Below, piece after piece: positions 26,363 to 40,600 of a stretch of DNA of 64,000 nt. The notes below the pieces were generated by a model. The model did no database searches. It saw only the letters and a program-made list of their open reading frames with translations, and was not told the origin of the DNA. The translations under genes and the position numbers were made by a program. The stretch is taken from positions 206,432-270,431 of the forward strand of contig CAJJDN010000030.1 in assembly GCA_905182985.1 (NCBI GenBank), read 5' to 3'. Source of the stretch: Paramecium sonneborni. Its lineage: Eukaryota; Ciliophora; Oligohymenophorea; Peniculida; Parameciidae. The stretch's first letter is position 1, and the number at the start of each line of letters is the position of its first letter.

Positions 26363-26499
26363 TACATTGTTAGCCTAAATCATTCATATATGGCTATTTT
26401 AAAAGCTTAAGTAAAAGTTAAAAGAATAATTTCAAGAAATTTGAGCAAATAATTTAAATATATAGAAGAAAAATCCAAAATTTTTTATCATTTATAGAA
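26363..26499. mobile_element. Candidate IES (TA-bounded 137-bp insertion)
   Basis: The redundant second copy of this locus (26928-28025) is identical around this point but lacks exactly 137 bp. In the long copy the segment is bounded by TA at 26363-26364 and TA at 26500-26501; the short copy keeps a single TA (27679-27680). Precise removal between two TA dinucleotides is the hallmark of Paramecium internal eliminated sequences, domesticated Tc1/mariner-like remnants cut out during macronuclear development. The ends read TACATTGT on the left and TATTCTAT inward from the right, only a partial match to the consensus TAYAGYNR. The location is 97 bp after the eIF3f stop, outside coding sequence, where incomplete excision would be tolerated. 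Confidence 0.7.
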
Positions 26500-26846
26500 T
26501 AAATAAAGAAAAATAAATTTTCATAGTTCATAACCCAAAAGCATTCATCAATAATAACATCCTTATATTCCCTAAAAATATTCTTCATCACTATTTTAAC
26601 TAGTATCTCTTTTCCATACCAACCTTTATTTGATATATAGAATATGGCTGCTAATCTTTTTGTTTAAAAACTTTCAAACTTTTTTACTTTCATCCATTAA
26701 TTGTCTTAATATAAATTTCAATCATTTTATTAAGTTTAAGATTATACTCCTGATTTTATATATAGTTTTTTTGAGCCTATAATTTTCCCATTTAAGTTTT
26801 TATTGAATATATTTTTAATTTTAAAATATTTTGAACTCCTGTTGCA

Positions 26847-26927
26847 NNNNNNNNNNNNNNNNNNNNNNNNNNNNNNNNNNNNNNNNNNNNNNNNNNNNNN
26901 NNNNNNNNNNNNNNNNNNNNNNNNNNN
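26847..26927. other. Assembly gap, 81 N
   Basis: 81 undetermined bases. The sequence left of the gap (25612-26846) and right of it (26928-28025) is the same locus, differing by the 137-bp TA-bounded insertion. Confidence 0.99.
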
Positions 26928-27581
26928 TATAAGCTAATCCACAAGAAGTTTTACTAGGTGGATTTGTTACGACGAAAAATTTATAATTAGATATAGGTGT
27001 TGCTTATCTTTCAACTGAGTTTAGTAAAAAGGAGAATGGATTTAATGCTACTGCAGTATTAGGTTAGCCAATAATACTCAAAATTAATCCAACATTAAAT
27101 TTAAACAAAATCGAAATGAAAGTATCTATTCTAAATATTCAGGCATTTAAACTTAATCAATCCTTAAAGCATTATGCAGCAGTGGCATCATTTAACACTA
27201 TGCCTATAAAAATTTCATTTTCAGATGAAAATTTATAATAAGTTTGGCCATTCTTAGCTCCTAATTTACAATAGAAAGATTTTAAAATAGTAAATACAGC
27301 TAATCCATCTTTGCTAGTCTCAGAAAATATAAAGAATATAGAAAAAATACTTTCATATTTGGAAAAAGTTATTGTAAGAAAATTTATCATCATAGGCTGG
27401 TAATGAAGTAGGAGATTAGGATTTTGGAAGAAAACTCTTATCTACTTTGAATCAAATAGATTTAATTCGAAATGAGTCAGAAGTTTTATTAAGCCAAGTT
27501 GAAGAAGCATAATTATTTTAATATATTGCAAACTTTGCTTAAGGATAAGCCTTTATTAATGAAAAAATGTAAAAGATGTGA
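26928..27581 (+). pseudogene. Truncated second copy of eIF3f 3' part (probably assembly redundancy)
   Basis: Matches 25612-26265 at a constant offset of 1,316, including the second intron and the TGA at 27579-27581, but lacks the first 98 codons and first intron because the contig starts here. No difference was noticed in the compared coding part. I treat it as the same gene assembled twice, not a functional paralogue. Confidence 0.75.
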
Positions 27582-27689
27582 TTGGATATTTTTATAATAA
27601 TATATAAATAGTAAAAGCGACTAAATTAGATTCTTATTTCGTCTTACAATATACTATTTAAACTCATATTAATCTATGTAAATAAAGAA

Positions 27690-28600
27690 AAATAAATTTT
27701 CATAGTTCATAACCCAAAAGCATTCATCAATAATAACATCCTTATATTCCCTAAAAATATTCTTCATCACTATTTTAACTAGTATCTCTTTTCCATACCA
27801 ACCTTTATTTGATATATAGAATATGGCTGCTAATCTTTTTGTTTAAAAACTTTCAAACTTTTTTACTTTCATCCATTAATTGTCTTAATATAAATTTCAA
27901 TCATTTTATTAAGTTTAAGATTATACTCCTGATTTTATATATAGTTTTTTTGAGCCTATAATTTTCCCATTTAAGTTTTTATTGAATATATTTTTAATTT
28001 TAAAATATTTTGAACTCCTGTTGCAGTAGATCCAGAGTTTTGAACTAGAATATTATTATGAAATTATTAAATTTTTCTATATATGATTAACTAGGATATT
28101 TCTTGATTATGCAATTTTTATTATTTGATAAAAATCTCAGATTTAATTCTCCATAAGTTAGAAAAATTTTTATTTTTTATAACAATTCCAAATAATTGTC
28201 TAAATTGCCTTTGCAATATCCGCCAAAGAGCCGATTTATTTATTTGAATTTATTAAATGCATCGCTTTCATAATATTCATCCTTTATTCTCTTTTTAACT
28301 TTTAGCTTTCTTTCCATAGTCTAGTTATGATAACCAGATTCTAATTTATTATTTTTTCTATTTTGCTTTCCATATTTATAAAAATAGCTGAAAAATTTTT
28401 AGTCCACAAGAGCCTCTTTAGTTTTTTTTTTGCAATAATCGTACCAACTTTAGCTTCTACTCTTAAACTATTGTTTACATTTACTACTTAACAAACTCTT
28501 TCAATTCATCAAATACTTAACTATTATAGAGTTAAAAATTATCAATTATTGTTACTTGATATTTAATTTATAATAAATTTTTGTTAAGATATTGTCAAAG
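27690..28600 (-). pseudogene. Decayed protein gene, family unknown
   Basis: Minus-strand coding-like text in several frames: near 28540 YQVTIIDNFQLYNSQVFDEL, then VEAKVGTIIAKKK, a frame change at a run of ten A (28422-28431), then VDQKFFSYFYKYGKQNRK, KFKQINRLFGGYCKGNLDNY and a TGA at 27901-27903. Further text (NKGWYGKEILVKIVMK, EYKDVIIDECFWVMNYENLF) follows after more in-frame TGA codons. No GTA...AG micro-intron repairs these breaks. The copy left of the gap (26510-26846) carries the same 3' part. I do not recognise the family; a transposase origin is conceivable but unsupported. Confidence 0.45.
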
Positions 28601-28676
28601 AAAGAAAATAAATCTAGAAAATTCATTTTCAAAAGATTATTTGTATATATTTATTTAAACATAATTTTTATATAAT

Positions 28677-31600
28677 TCATTCAATCTACAAATCATCTTG
28701 CTAAAGTTTTTCTATTACTTAGGTTTCAAGCTATAGAATATTATTCAAAGCTGATTAATACTTATATTTAACTTCATCTAATTCCTATAACTTTATAGTT
28801 ATTTCTCTATTTTCCTATTTTGGAGAAATAAATTAGGATTGCTACAATGGAATTTTATGCATAGGTGAAGCTTGATGATGTTAATATGGGGAAGGTTATT
28901 AAATATTTGAAGGTCTTAAAAAGTCCTTAGGATACCTATCCCAAGATGTTCTTCGCTAACTTTGTCTCATTTATCTGTAAGGAGACTTAAAAGATTCTCT
29001 ATCAGCAGCTCTTTCTCTTTTCATTTCTTCAATAGCTTCAAGAACTTCAGCTCTCTGCCTTTTTCTATGATCCTATTATATTTAGAATTTAGAAATGTTA
29101 TCTTTTAATTGATCGATTTACTAATTCAACTACATTATATGCATTTCTAGATTTGTTCGCTCATTTTACAGAAATTAGATTTAGTTTTCTTAATCTAAAA
29201 TAACTTTTCTTTAATATTCTATGGTATCGTAAAGTTCTTAAGGGTCTTCTTGGGACATCCTAGCTCTTAATTCATTAATTGTATTTTCATAAGCTCTTCT
29301 TTCTGCATAGAATTCTATATCTTTGGTAGAAACTTACGATCTTTGTAAAATTTCCAAATGCTATCTTAGTTCATAAAGTTCATTTTGTCTTTATTTTTCA
29401 TATCTTAAAATTAATTCCTTCCAATTTTCTCCCTCAGGATACTTTTACACATTACTCTGTAACAATTAATCTATTCTTCTTAAGAATTCTTAAATAAGTT
29501 ATTCTTTCTCTATTTCATGTGAATCTTTTAATTTTTATATTAGAATTGACTCACTCTATGGATAATATTGCTAAAATTATTGTTCTATTTTTTATCTTTC
29601 TTAAGTTCTTATTTTAGTAAGTTCTTCTTTCAACTCATCTTTCAGAATTGACTAGAAGGACAACATATTTAATTCTAGTTATTCTTCTTTTTCTGCAATT
29701 ACTTAAATCAATTACTATCGATTAAGTTCCACTTAATCATATTTTTACCTCCAAAAAGTTGCAGTTTGAGTAGGGTCGCCTCCAAATTTTTGAGTTTCAA
29801 TTTTGATATTTTGTTAGACAATTTCATTATATTTTTATTCCCAATATGCACAATTTGTAAGAGCTTTTTGAAGGTCTTTTTCAAGCTAGGTAATTTGATA
29901 TTGTCTAGATTATACAGTGTCTTATTAACTAGGTTCAATTTTCTATTACTATTCTAATTCATAAACTCGTTTTTTATAAAAAGTAACTTCCCCTTAAAAT
30001 GTTTAATTTTCACTTCTTAATTTTTCAATTAAATCAGATTCAGGATCATGAATAGATTAAGAATCTTTATCAAAATATAAAGTCTGGGCAACTTCTTCTT
30101 TTTATTTGAGTATTTCTTATACATGTTCAGGGTCTTTGTATAAGGCTTCTAAGGCTTCTTAATATTTATCTTTCCAATATTAAACCTAAAGCTCATTTTC
30201 ACCTTGCGATATGACTCTTTGTATAGATAATTATTGAGTTTAATTTTAGTAATCTTGCAATTTTTTTCTCAAAACTGCATTTTCTTCTTGAAATTCTTTA
30301 TTTTTGATAAGTAGATTATTTATTTCAGAATCACTCTCTAATTTTGACTAATCTTTGGTTTTTTATAGTAGCAATAAAGCTTCTTCTTATTCATGGATTA
30401 ATTTTGTTTATTCTAACATCTTTAGTTGAACATTAGTTGGGGATAATTATTTACTATATTCACTTAAGACTTATTAATATTTCTATTTCCAAAATTCCAC
30501 CTATTATCCAATTAAATCTAGTTATTTCTCTAAATCTGAAATTCTCATTTTTGCATTTTCAGCCCCATTTAGATCTTAAAGATCATTAAGAGTATTATTT
30601 AAAAGTTAAACTTGAGATTACTATCTAATTAATTCTTTTTAATTAATTTCAATATCAATCAATAGTTTTGCATTATTTAAATTTAATTTACTGTTAATTT
30701 CAATAAGTTAAGCTACCTATTTTTAGACATCATTTTCGTCAAGTGCTGTTCTCATTTATTCAATAATACTAAAAATAATAAATGAAATATTACTCTTTAT
30801 TTTCTTTCTTTAAATCTTCAATTTATTTCTCTAAACTCTTAATTAGATCATTTTGTCGATTGTTTAATAATTCTTCTTATTATTTAGGCTGAAGAACAAT
30901 ATTGGCTGTTTTTTAAGTTTCTATTAGTTGCTATGAAAGATTTGCCTTTTCTATTTGTAATTAATATATTTATTCCTAAAGCAAAAGTTTTTTTTGATTT
31001 TCCTCAAGCAAAGGCTCCTCATTAATTTGCAGTTCTTTTTATTCCTATATTTATACAGATTTTTCTTGTGAATATTACTATGATAGCAAATCTTAATATT
31101 ATATTTTCCAAAAGTCTGCTTTTTATTGATCTTTTTAAGTATCAAAAATTTTTTGTTATTGCTATTTATTTTACTCATCTGCTTCCTTTAGTTCCCTTAT
31201 TTTTTAAGTAATTTGCGACTATAATAGTATATTTTATTCTTTAATTGATAGCACATCTTCAGAAGGGGGATTTATTTCTTTTTTTTATAATTCTCCTTTT
31301 AAATATTCAATTTATTGATTTGTTATTTGATTTATTTATTCGAAATTTTCAATTTTTCTTATTTAATTTTCAATTTCATCTTATAATTTTTCAATCTCTT
31401 ACTAAGGCTATTGATAAGCTTGTGCTTTATTACTTTCTAATTATAATTTTAATTAATTAATTTGTTCCATTGCCTACAAAAGTTTAGCTTGAGCAGAAGT
31501 AGGGGAAAGTTATGAAAGTTCTTCTTATAAAAGTAGATGATATTTTTCTTTCTCCTTTTCTGCATTTAATTAAGCTTCTTCTAATTTTTTTTTTAGATCT

Positions 31601-34600
31601 TCGATTTCCAGTGTTGGTAGATTTTAACGGTTTTCCAGCAATTCATGGTACTTCTTGTCCCATAACTGAGCATCAACTTTAGAATCTTTTAATCTTTATT
31701 AACTTTCACTTAATTATCCAACTAATGATGAAATTTCGCTCTCATATTTTTATTAAGAAATTAAAATTTGTTCTTCCAAATCGTGTATGTGCTTTTAAAA
31801 TATTAATATTTTTTCTTTTAAACTATTTGGAGTTAAGTTTTCTGATTGTCCTTCAAGTAATTCTTAATAGGACTTTTTGAATTTCAACAATTCTTCTTGA
31901 AGTAACCTGTTCTCATTCTAAAGTTGAATCATGTTTTCTAAATTTGAATCTTATTTTAAACTCTATTCTAATTCTATTATCTTTCTTGTCTTTAAAATTA
32001 GTTAATTCTAGATTACAATTTGTTCTTATTAAAGTTAATCTATCTAAGTTTATAGTTTTATTATTTAAGATTATAATGCTTATTTTTCTTGCATAAGAGC
32101 TGCTACATTACTTTCATTGATTCCATTTCCAATCATATCTTTAAATTTCTATAGATCTTCTATTCTCAACTACTCAATTTCGAAAAGTTATTTATTTAAT
32201 AGTTCAATCTTTTATTGTAATTAAGATATAACTAAAACTTTTTCTGGATCAGTAGAAAAAATAATACCTTCTTCTTAGCATAATGGTTTTTCTTATTTTT
32301 CGCTAAGTAGAAGAGATATGTGATTTTAAGCATCGATTAACTCTTATTATAACTAAAATTTAATCTTCATTAAATCTTCATTTTATTGTTTCAAATTTTA
32401 AAAATCTACTTATGGTTTTGGAGTTTCTTAAAATATATTAGTCTAGGAAGTTTAAAGTGATACTGATTCATCATTTGAACTATGTTAATTTTGATTTGTT
32501 TTTTGAAATTCTTCTAATAATTAGTTATATGATTATTTCCAAAAAGTAGCATTATTTTCGACTATTTCAGATTATAAATTTTAAATTTGTTGTTTTAATG
32601 TACTGATAAAATTTGCTTAATCATCAATTATGTTTTATAATTAAGTTAACTTTAAATTTTAAATTTCTTGATTTTAACAGTTAGACATTTATAATTATTC
32701 TAGTTCTTACTGTTTTGAAAACAAAAGCGACATATTTTATTTATAATTATTTTCTAATTCTCTATTTTCTTGAACTTTATCAGAATATTAGTTGTTCAAT
32801 TATGTAAGAGCGTTTTTGGCTTCTTCAGATGTTAATTTTTCAATTTCTTCTGGAGCAAGAATGTTCTGAACTTAAGTTTATTTGCTCTCTAGCAATTCAT
32901 GATACTTTCTATTCCACAATTCTGCATCCTTTTGGGCGTCCTTTAATTTCTCCTAAGCTTCGCTTAATTGTCCTTAGAGCTGTGGCACTTCAGTTTCCAC
33001 CTTCTATTAAAGTTCATTAATAACTTCTTATTAATCATGAATTTCTTTGGTTTATTATAATATCTTCTCCTTTTATCCTCCAGGAGTTAAGTTCTATTAT
33101 TGTAAGTCTAAAAGCTCCTAATACTGATCTTTAGCTGTTTGTACTTGTTATTCCAATAGTTTTATCTCGTTATCCTTTTCCCGGATTTGTTCTGCTTTCT
33201 CACTTTGTTTGTTTTCATCCTATAAATCCACAATTTATCTGTTCTTCTAAAGTAATTAATTCTACAATGCAATTTGTTCTTACTACAATTGATCACATTT
33301 ATTTTGTAATTGTCTTAAATCAGATTATAGTTACTATTTATCAGAAGTCAATCCAATTACTTACGATTCATTGACTCCTTCTCCAAGCATTTTCTCGAAA
33401 TTCTTGAGATCATCCTTTCTTTGCTACTCAACATCCTATATTTGTTTCTTCAGATTCAAGCATTCTGCCTAGAGAGAGCTGATTTATAACACTTTTTCAG
33501 GATCTGTTTAGAATTGAATCTGCTGCTCCCCACCTTGAGGTTTTTAGATTTATTATTGCAATTGTTCATTTACTTGTTTCTTTGTTTGTAGTAATTCATC
33601 TTAAATTAAAATTTGCTATGCTTTCAATTCTTCATTTTCTTTTTACAAATCATTTAATTTCTCTAATTTTATCTTCAGTAATTCAAGTTCTTCATTCAAA
33701 CCTTCTCTGGGCTTCTCTTCTCCTTTTTGTTAGCCTGCTTCCACTTGTTGTTCTTGAATGTCACCTGCCTATGTTGAACTAATTTCAGGCTACTTTTCTG
33801 CCAATTACTAATATTGTTTTCTCCAAAAGTCAGCATTCTCTTAATCAATTTTGTTTTTCAAATCCAAGATTTCTGATCTTTGAACTTCATCCTTTGCAAC
33901 TAAATCTCGCAATTAATTATTAAGGATTTGAGTTTATTATTCATGAATAGCTTTTTCTTGTTGGGCTTCCTTTAATTGCTATTACAATTTCTCTTATGAA
34001 GAATCCAGATCTTGTCGAAGGTGCTAAACAACCATCTCTAATTCTCTATTTTCTTGAACTTTATCAGAATATTAGTTGTTCAATTATGTAAGAGCGTTTT
34101 TGGCTTCTTCAGATGTTAATTTTTCAATTTCTTCTGGAGCAAGAATGTTCTGAACTTAAGTTTATTTGCTCTCTAGCAATTCATGATACTTTCTATTCCA
34201 CAATTCTGCATCCTTTTGGGCGTCCTTTAATTTCTCCTAAGCTTCGCTTAATTGTCCTTAGAGCTGTGGCACTTCAGTTTCCACCTTCTATTAAAGTTCA
34301 TTAATAACTTCTTATTAATCATGAATTTCTTTGGTTTATTATAATATCTTCTCCTTTTATCCTCCAGGAGTTAAGTTCTATTATTGTAAGTCTAAAAGCT
34401 CCTAATACTGATCTTTAGCTGTTTGTACTTGTTATTCCAATAGTTTTATCTCGTTATCCTTTTCCCGGATTTGTTCTGCTTTCTCACTTTGTTTGTTTTC
34501 ATCCTATAAATCCACAATTTATCTGTTCTTCTAAAGTAATTAATTCTACAATGCAATTTGTTCTTACTACAATTGATCACATTTATTTTGTAATTGTCTT

Positions 34601-37600
34601 AAATCAGATTATAGTTACTATTTATCAGAAGTCAATCCAATTACTTACGATTCATTGACTCCTTCTCCAAGCATTTTCTCGAAATTCTTGAGATCATCCT
34701 TTCTTTGCTACTCAACATCCTATATTTGTTTCTTCAGATTCAAGCATTCTGCCTAGAGAGAGCTGATTTATAACACTTTTTCAGGATCTGTTTAGAATTG
34801 AATCTGCTGCTCCCCACCTTGAGGTTTTTAGATTTATTATTGCAATTGTTCATTTACTTGTTTCTTTGTTTGTAGTAATTCATCTTAAATTAAAATTTGC
34901 TATGCTTTCAATTCTTCATTTTCTTTTTACAAATCATTTAATTTCTCTAATTTTATCTTCAGTAATTCAAGTTCTTCATTCAAACCTTCTCTGGGCTTCT
35001 CTTCTCCTTTTTGTTAGCCTGCTTCCACTTGTTGTTCTTGAATGTCACCTGCCTATGTTGAACTAATTTCAGGCTACTTTTCTGCCAATTACTAATATTG
35101 TTTTCTCCAAAAGTCAGCATTCTCTTAATCAATTTTGTTTTTCAAATCCAAGATTTCTGATCTTTGAACTTCATCCTTTGCAACTAAATCTCGCAATTAA
35201 TTATTAAGGATTTGAGTTTATTATTCATGAATAGCTTTTTCTTGTTGGGCTTCCTTTAATTGCTATTACAATTTCTCTTATGAAGAATCCAGATCTTGTC
35301 GAAGGTGCTAAACAACCATCTCTAATTCTCTATTTTCTTGAACTTTATCAGAATATTAGTTGTTCAATTATGTAAGAGCGTTTTTGGCTTCTTCAGATGT
35401 TAATTTTTCAATTTCTTCTGGAGCAAGAATGTTCTGAACTTAAGTTTATTTGCTCTCTAGCAATTCATGATACTTTCTATTCCACAATTCTGCATCCTTT
35501 TGGGCGTCCTTTAATTTCTCCTAAGCTTCGCTTAATTGTCCTTAGAGCTGTGGCACTTCAGTTTCCACCTTCTATTAAAGTTCATTAATAACTTCTTATT
35601 AATCATGAATTTCTTTGGTTTATTATAATATCTTCTCCTTTTATCCTCCAGGAGTTAAGTTCTATTATTGTAAGTCTAAAAGCTCCTAATACTGATCTTT
35701 AGCTGTTTGTACTTGTTATTCCAATAGTTTTATCTCGTTATCCTTTTCCCGGATTTGTTCTGCTTTCTCACTTTGTTTGTTTTCATCCTATAAATCCACA
35801 ATTTATCTGTTCTTCTAAAGTAATTAATTCTACAATGCAATTTGTTCTTACTACAATTGATCACATTTATTTTGTAATTGTCTTAAATCAGATTATAGTT
35901 ACTATTTATCAGAAGTCAATCCAATTACTTACGATTCATTGACTCCTTCTCCAAGCATTTTCTCGAAATTCTTGAGATCATCCTTTCTTTGCTACTCAAC
36001 ATCCTATATTTGTTTCTTCAGATTCAAGCATTCTGCCTAGAGAGAGCTGATTTATAACACTTTTTCAGGATCTGTTTAGAATTGAATCTGCTGCTCCCCA
36101 CCTTGAGGTTTTTAGATTTATTATTGCAATTGTTCATTTACTTGTTTCTTTGTTTGTAGTAATTCATCTTAAATTAAAATTTGCTATGCTTTCAATTCTT
36201 CATTTTCTTTTTACAAATCATTTAATTTCTCTAATTTTATCTTCAGTAATTCAAGTTCTTCATTCAAACCTTCTCTGGGCTTCTCTTCTCCTTTTTGTTA
36301 GCCTGCTTCCACTTGTTGTTCTTGAATGTCACCTGCCTATGTTGAACTAATTTCAGGCTACTTTTCTGCCAATTACTAATATTGTTTTCTCCAAAAGTCA
36401 GCATTCTCTTAATCAATTTTGTTTTTCAAATCCAAGATTTCTGATCTTTGAACTTCATCCTTTGCAACTAAATCTCGCAATTAATTATTAAGGATTTGAG
36501 TTTATTATTCATGAATAGCTTTTTCTTGTTGGGCTTCCTTTAATTGCTATTACAATTTCTCTTATGAAGAATCCAGATCTTGTCGAAGGTGCTAAACAAC
36601 CATCTCTAATTCTCTATTTTCTTGAACTTTATCAGAATATTAGTTGTTCAATTATGTAAGAGCGTTTTTGGCTTCTTCAGATGTTAATTTTTCAATTTCT
36701 TCTGGAGCAAGAATGTTCTGAACTTAAGTTTATTTGCTCTCTAGCAATTCATGATACTTTCTATTCCACAATTCTGCATCCTTTTGGGCGTCCTTTAATT
36801 TCTCCTAAGCTTCGCTTAATTGTCCTTAGAGCTGTGGCACTTCAGTTTCCACCTTCTATTAAAGTTCATTAATAACTTCTTATTAATCATGAATTTCTTT
36901 GGTTTATTATAATATCTTCTCCTTTTATCCTCCAGGAGTTAAGTTCTATTATTGTAAGTCTAAAAGCTCCTAATACTGATCTTTAGCTGTTTGTACTTGT
37001 TATTCCAATAGTTTTATCTCGTTATCCTTTTCCCGGATTTGTTCTGCTTTCTCACTTTGTTTGTTTTCATCCTATAAATCCACAATTTATCTGTTCTTCT
37101 AAAGTAATTAATTCTACAATGCAATTTGTTCTTACTACAATTGATCACATTTATTTTGTAATTGTCTTAAATCAGATTATAGTTACTATTTATCAGAAGT
37201 CAATCCAATTACTTACGATTCATTGACTCCTTCTCCAAGCATTTTCTCGAAATTCTTGAGATCATCCTTTCTTTGCTACTCAACATCCTATATTTGTTTC
37301 TTCAGATTCAAGCATTCTGCCTAGAGAGAGCTGATTTATAACACTTTTTCAGGATCTGTTTAGAATTGAATCTGCTGCTCCCCACCTTGAGGTTTTTAGA
37401 TTTATTATTGCAATTGTTCATTTACTTGTTTCTTTGTTTGTAGTAATTCATCCTTTAAACTAATTTATTCATTTTATAATTTATCAATAAAATTTTGTAA
37501 TTAGGTTTTATCTTCTTAATTTTATTTATCATCTTTCTATCTAAACTTGTCTATTTAATCCTTCAGCTATTCATTCACCTTAAGCTATTCATTATTGATA

Positions 37601-40600
37601 AGTTTTTATTTCTTTAACTCTTCATTTAATTTTTATAAAGTTTCTTTTGCTTACTCCAAATTTAATCCTTGTATCTCTTCTGCTTTCACAAAATCATCTA
37701 TTTTCACTTATTTAGCTTCATGCAGATCTTAGTAATTTTTTTTCCATAAATTTGCTTCATTTTAGGTTTCTTTTAATTTCTCTTCAGCATCACACAAGAG
37801 TCTATTGAGTTAAGGTATATCAGTTTCAACCTTCTATTAAAGTTCATTAATAACTTCTTATTAATCATGAATTTCTTTGGTTTATTATAATATCTTCTCC
37901 TTTTATCCTCCAGGAGTTAAATTCTATTATTGTAAGTCTAAAAGCTCCTGATACTGATCTTTAGCTGTTTAAACTTGTTATTCTAATAGTTTTATCTAGT
38001 TATCCTTTATTCGGATTTGTTCTTCTTTCTCACTTTGTTTGTTTTCATCCTATAAATTCACAATTTATCTGTTTTTCAAAAGTATTTAATTTTACAATGT
38101 GATTTATTCTTATTGCAATTAATCACATTTATTTAGTAATTGTCTTAAATCAGATTATAGTTACTATTTATCAGAAGTCAATCCAATTACTTACGATTCA
38201 TTGACTCCTTCTCCAAGCAATTTCTCGAAATTCTTGAGATCATCCTTTCTTTGCTACTCAACATCCTATATTTGTTTCTTCAGATTCAAGCATTCTGCCT
38301 AGAGAGAGCTGAGTTATAACACTTTTTCAGGATCTGTTTAGGATTGAATTTGCTCCTCTCCACCTTGAGGTTTTTAGATTTATTATTGCAATTGTTCATT
38401 TACTTGTTTCTTTGTTTTTAGTAATTCATCCTTTAAACTAATTTATTCATTTTATAATTTATCAATCAAATTTTGTAATTAGGTTTTATCTTCTTAATTT
38501 TATTTATCATCTTTCTATCTAAACTTGTCTATTTAATCCTTCAGCTATTCATTCACCTTAAGCTATTCATTATTGATAAGTTTTTATTTCTTTAACTCTT
38601 CATTTAATTTTTATAAAGTTTCTTTTGCTTACTCTAAATTTAATCCTTGAATCTCTTCTGCTTTCACAAAATCATCTATTTTCACTTATTTAGCTTCATG
38701 CAGATCTTAGTAATTTTTTTTCCATAAATTTGCTTCATTTTAGGTTTCTTTTAATTTCTCTTCAGCATCACACAATTATCTTTTGAGTTACGGTATATCA
38801 GTTTCAACCTTCTATTAAAGTTCATTAATAACTTCTTATTAATCATGAATTTCTTTGGTTTATTATAATATCTTCTCCTTTTACCCTTCAGGAGTTAAGT
38901 TCTATTATTGTAAGTCTAAAAGCTCCTGATACTGATCTTTAGCTGTTTAAACTTGTTATTCCAATAGTTTTATCTAGTTATCCTTTTCCCGGATTTGTTC
39001 TGCTTTCTCACTTTGTTTGTTTTCATCCTATAAATCCACAATTTATCTGTTCTTCTAAAGTAATTAATTCTACAATGCAATTTGTTCTTACTACAATTGA
39101 TCACATTTATTTTGTAATTGTCTTAAATCAGATTATAGTTACTATTTATCAGAAGTCAATCCAATTACTTACGATTCATTGACTCCTTCTCCAAGCAATT
39201 TCTCGAAATTCTTGAGATCATCCTTTCTTTGCTACTCAACATCCTATATTTGTTTCTTCAGATTCAAGCATTCTGCCTAGAGAGAGCTGAGTTATAACAC
39301 TTTTTCAGGATCTGTTTAGGATTGAATTTGCTCCTCTCCACCTTGAGGTTTTTAGATTTATTATTGCAATTGTTCGTTTACTTGTTTCTTTGTTTGGAGT
39401 AATTCATCCTTTAAACTAATTTATTCATTTTATAATTTATCAATCAAATTTTGTAATTAGGTTTTATCTTCTTAATTTTATTTAACATCTTTCTATCTAA
39501 ACTTGTCTATTTAATCCTTCAGCTATTCATTCACCTTAAGCTATTCATTATTGATAAGTTTTGATTTCTTTAACTCTTCATTTAATTTTTATAAAGTTTC
39601 TTTTGCTGACTCCAAATTTAATCCTTGTATCTCTTCTGCTTTCACAAAATCATCTATTTTCACTTATTTAGCTTCATGCAAATCTTAATAATTTTTTTTC
39701 CATAAATTTGCTTCATTTTAGGTTTCTTTTAATTTCTCTTCAGCATCACACAAGAGTCTATTGAGTTAAGGTATATCAGTTTCAACCTTCTATTAAAGTG
39801 CATTAATAACTTCTTATTAATCATGAATTTCTTTGGTTTATTATAATATCTTCTCCTTTTATCCTCCAGGAGTTAAATTTTATTATTGTAAGTCTAAAAG
39901 CTCCTGATACTGATCTTTAGCTGTTTAAACTTGTTATTCCAATATTTTTATCTAGTTATCCTTTACTCGGATTTGTTCTTCTTTCTCACTTTGTTTGTTT
40001 TCATCCTATAATGTCACAATTTATCTGTTCTTTTAATGTAATGAATCCTACAATTCGATTTGAACTTACTACAATTAATCACATTTATTTTGTAATTATC
40101 TTAAATCAGATTATAGTTACTATTTATCAGAAGTCAATCCAATTACTTACGATTCATTGACTCCTTCTCCAATCATTTTCTCGAAATTCTTGAGATCATC
40201 CTTTCTTTGCTACTCAACATCCTATATTTGTTTCTTCAGATTCAAGCATTCTGCCTAGAGAGAGCTGATTTATAACACTTTTTCAGGATCTGTTTAGAAT
40301 TGAATTTGCTCCTCTCCACCTTGAGGTTTTTAAATTTATTATTGCAATTGTTCATTTACTTGTTTCTTTGTTTGTAGTAATTCATCCTTTAAACTAATTT
40401 ATTCATTTTATAATTTATCAATCTAATTTTGTAATTAGGTTGTATCTTCTTAATTTTATTTAACATCTTTCTATCTAAACTTGTCTATTTAATCCTTCAG
40501 CTATTCATTCACCTTAAGCTATTCATTATTGATAAGTTTTGATTTCTTTAACTCTTCATTTAATTTTTATAAAGTTTCTTTTGCTTACTCCAAATTTAAT

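Noticed and set aside
26928..27581. A functional eIF3f paralogue
   Set aside because: It lacks the N-terminal third, shows no divergence, and abuts an N gap; assembly redundancy explains it.
33582..36872. Repeated plus-strand ORFs of 63 and 66 aa
   Set aside because: They are antisense shadows of the 1,284-bp coiled-coil repeat in gene B, repeating at its period.
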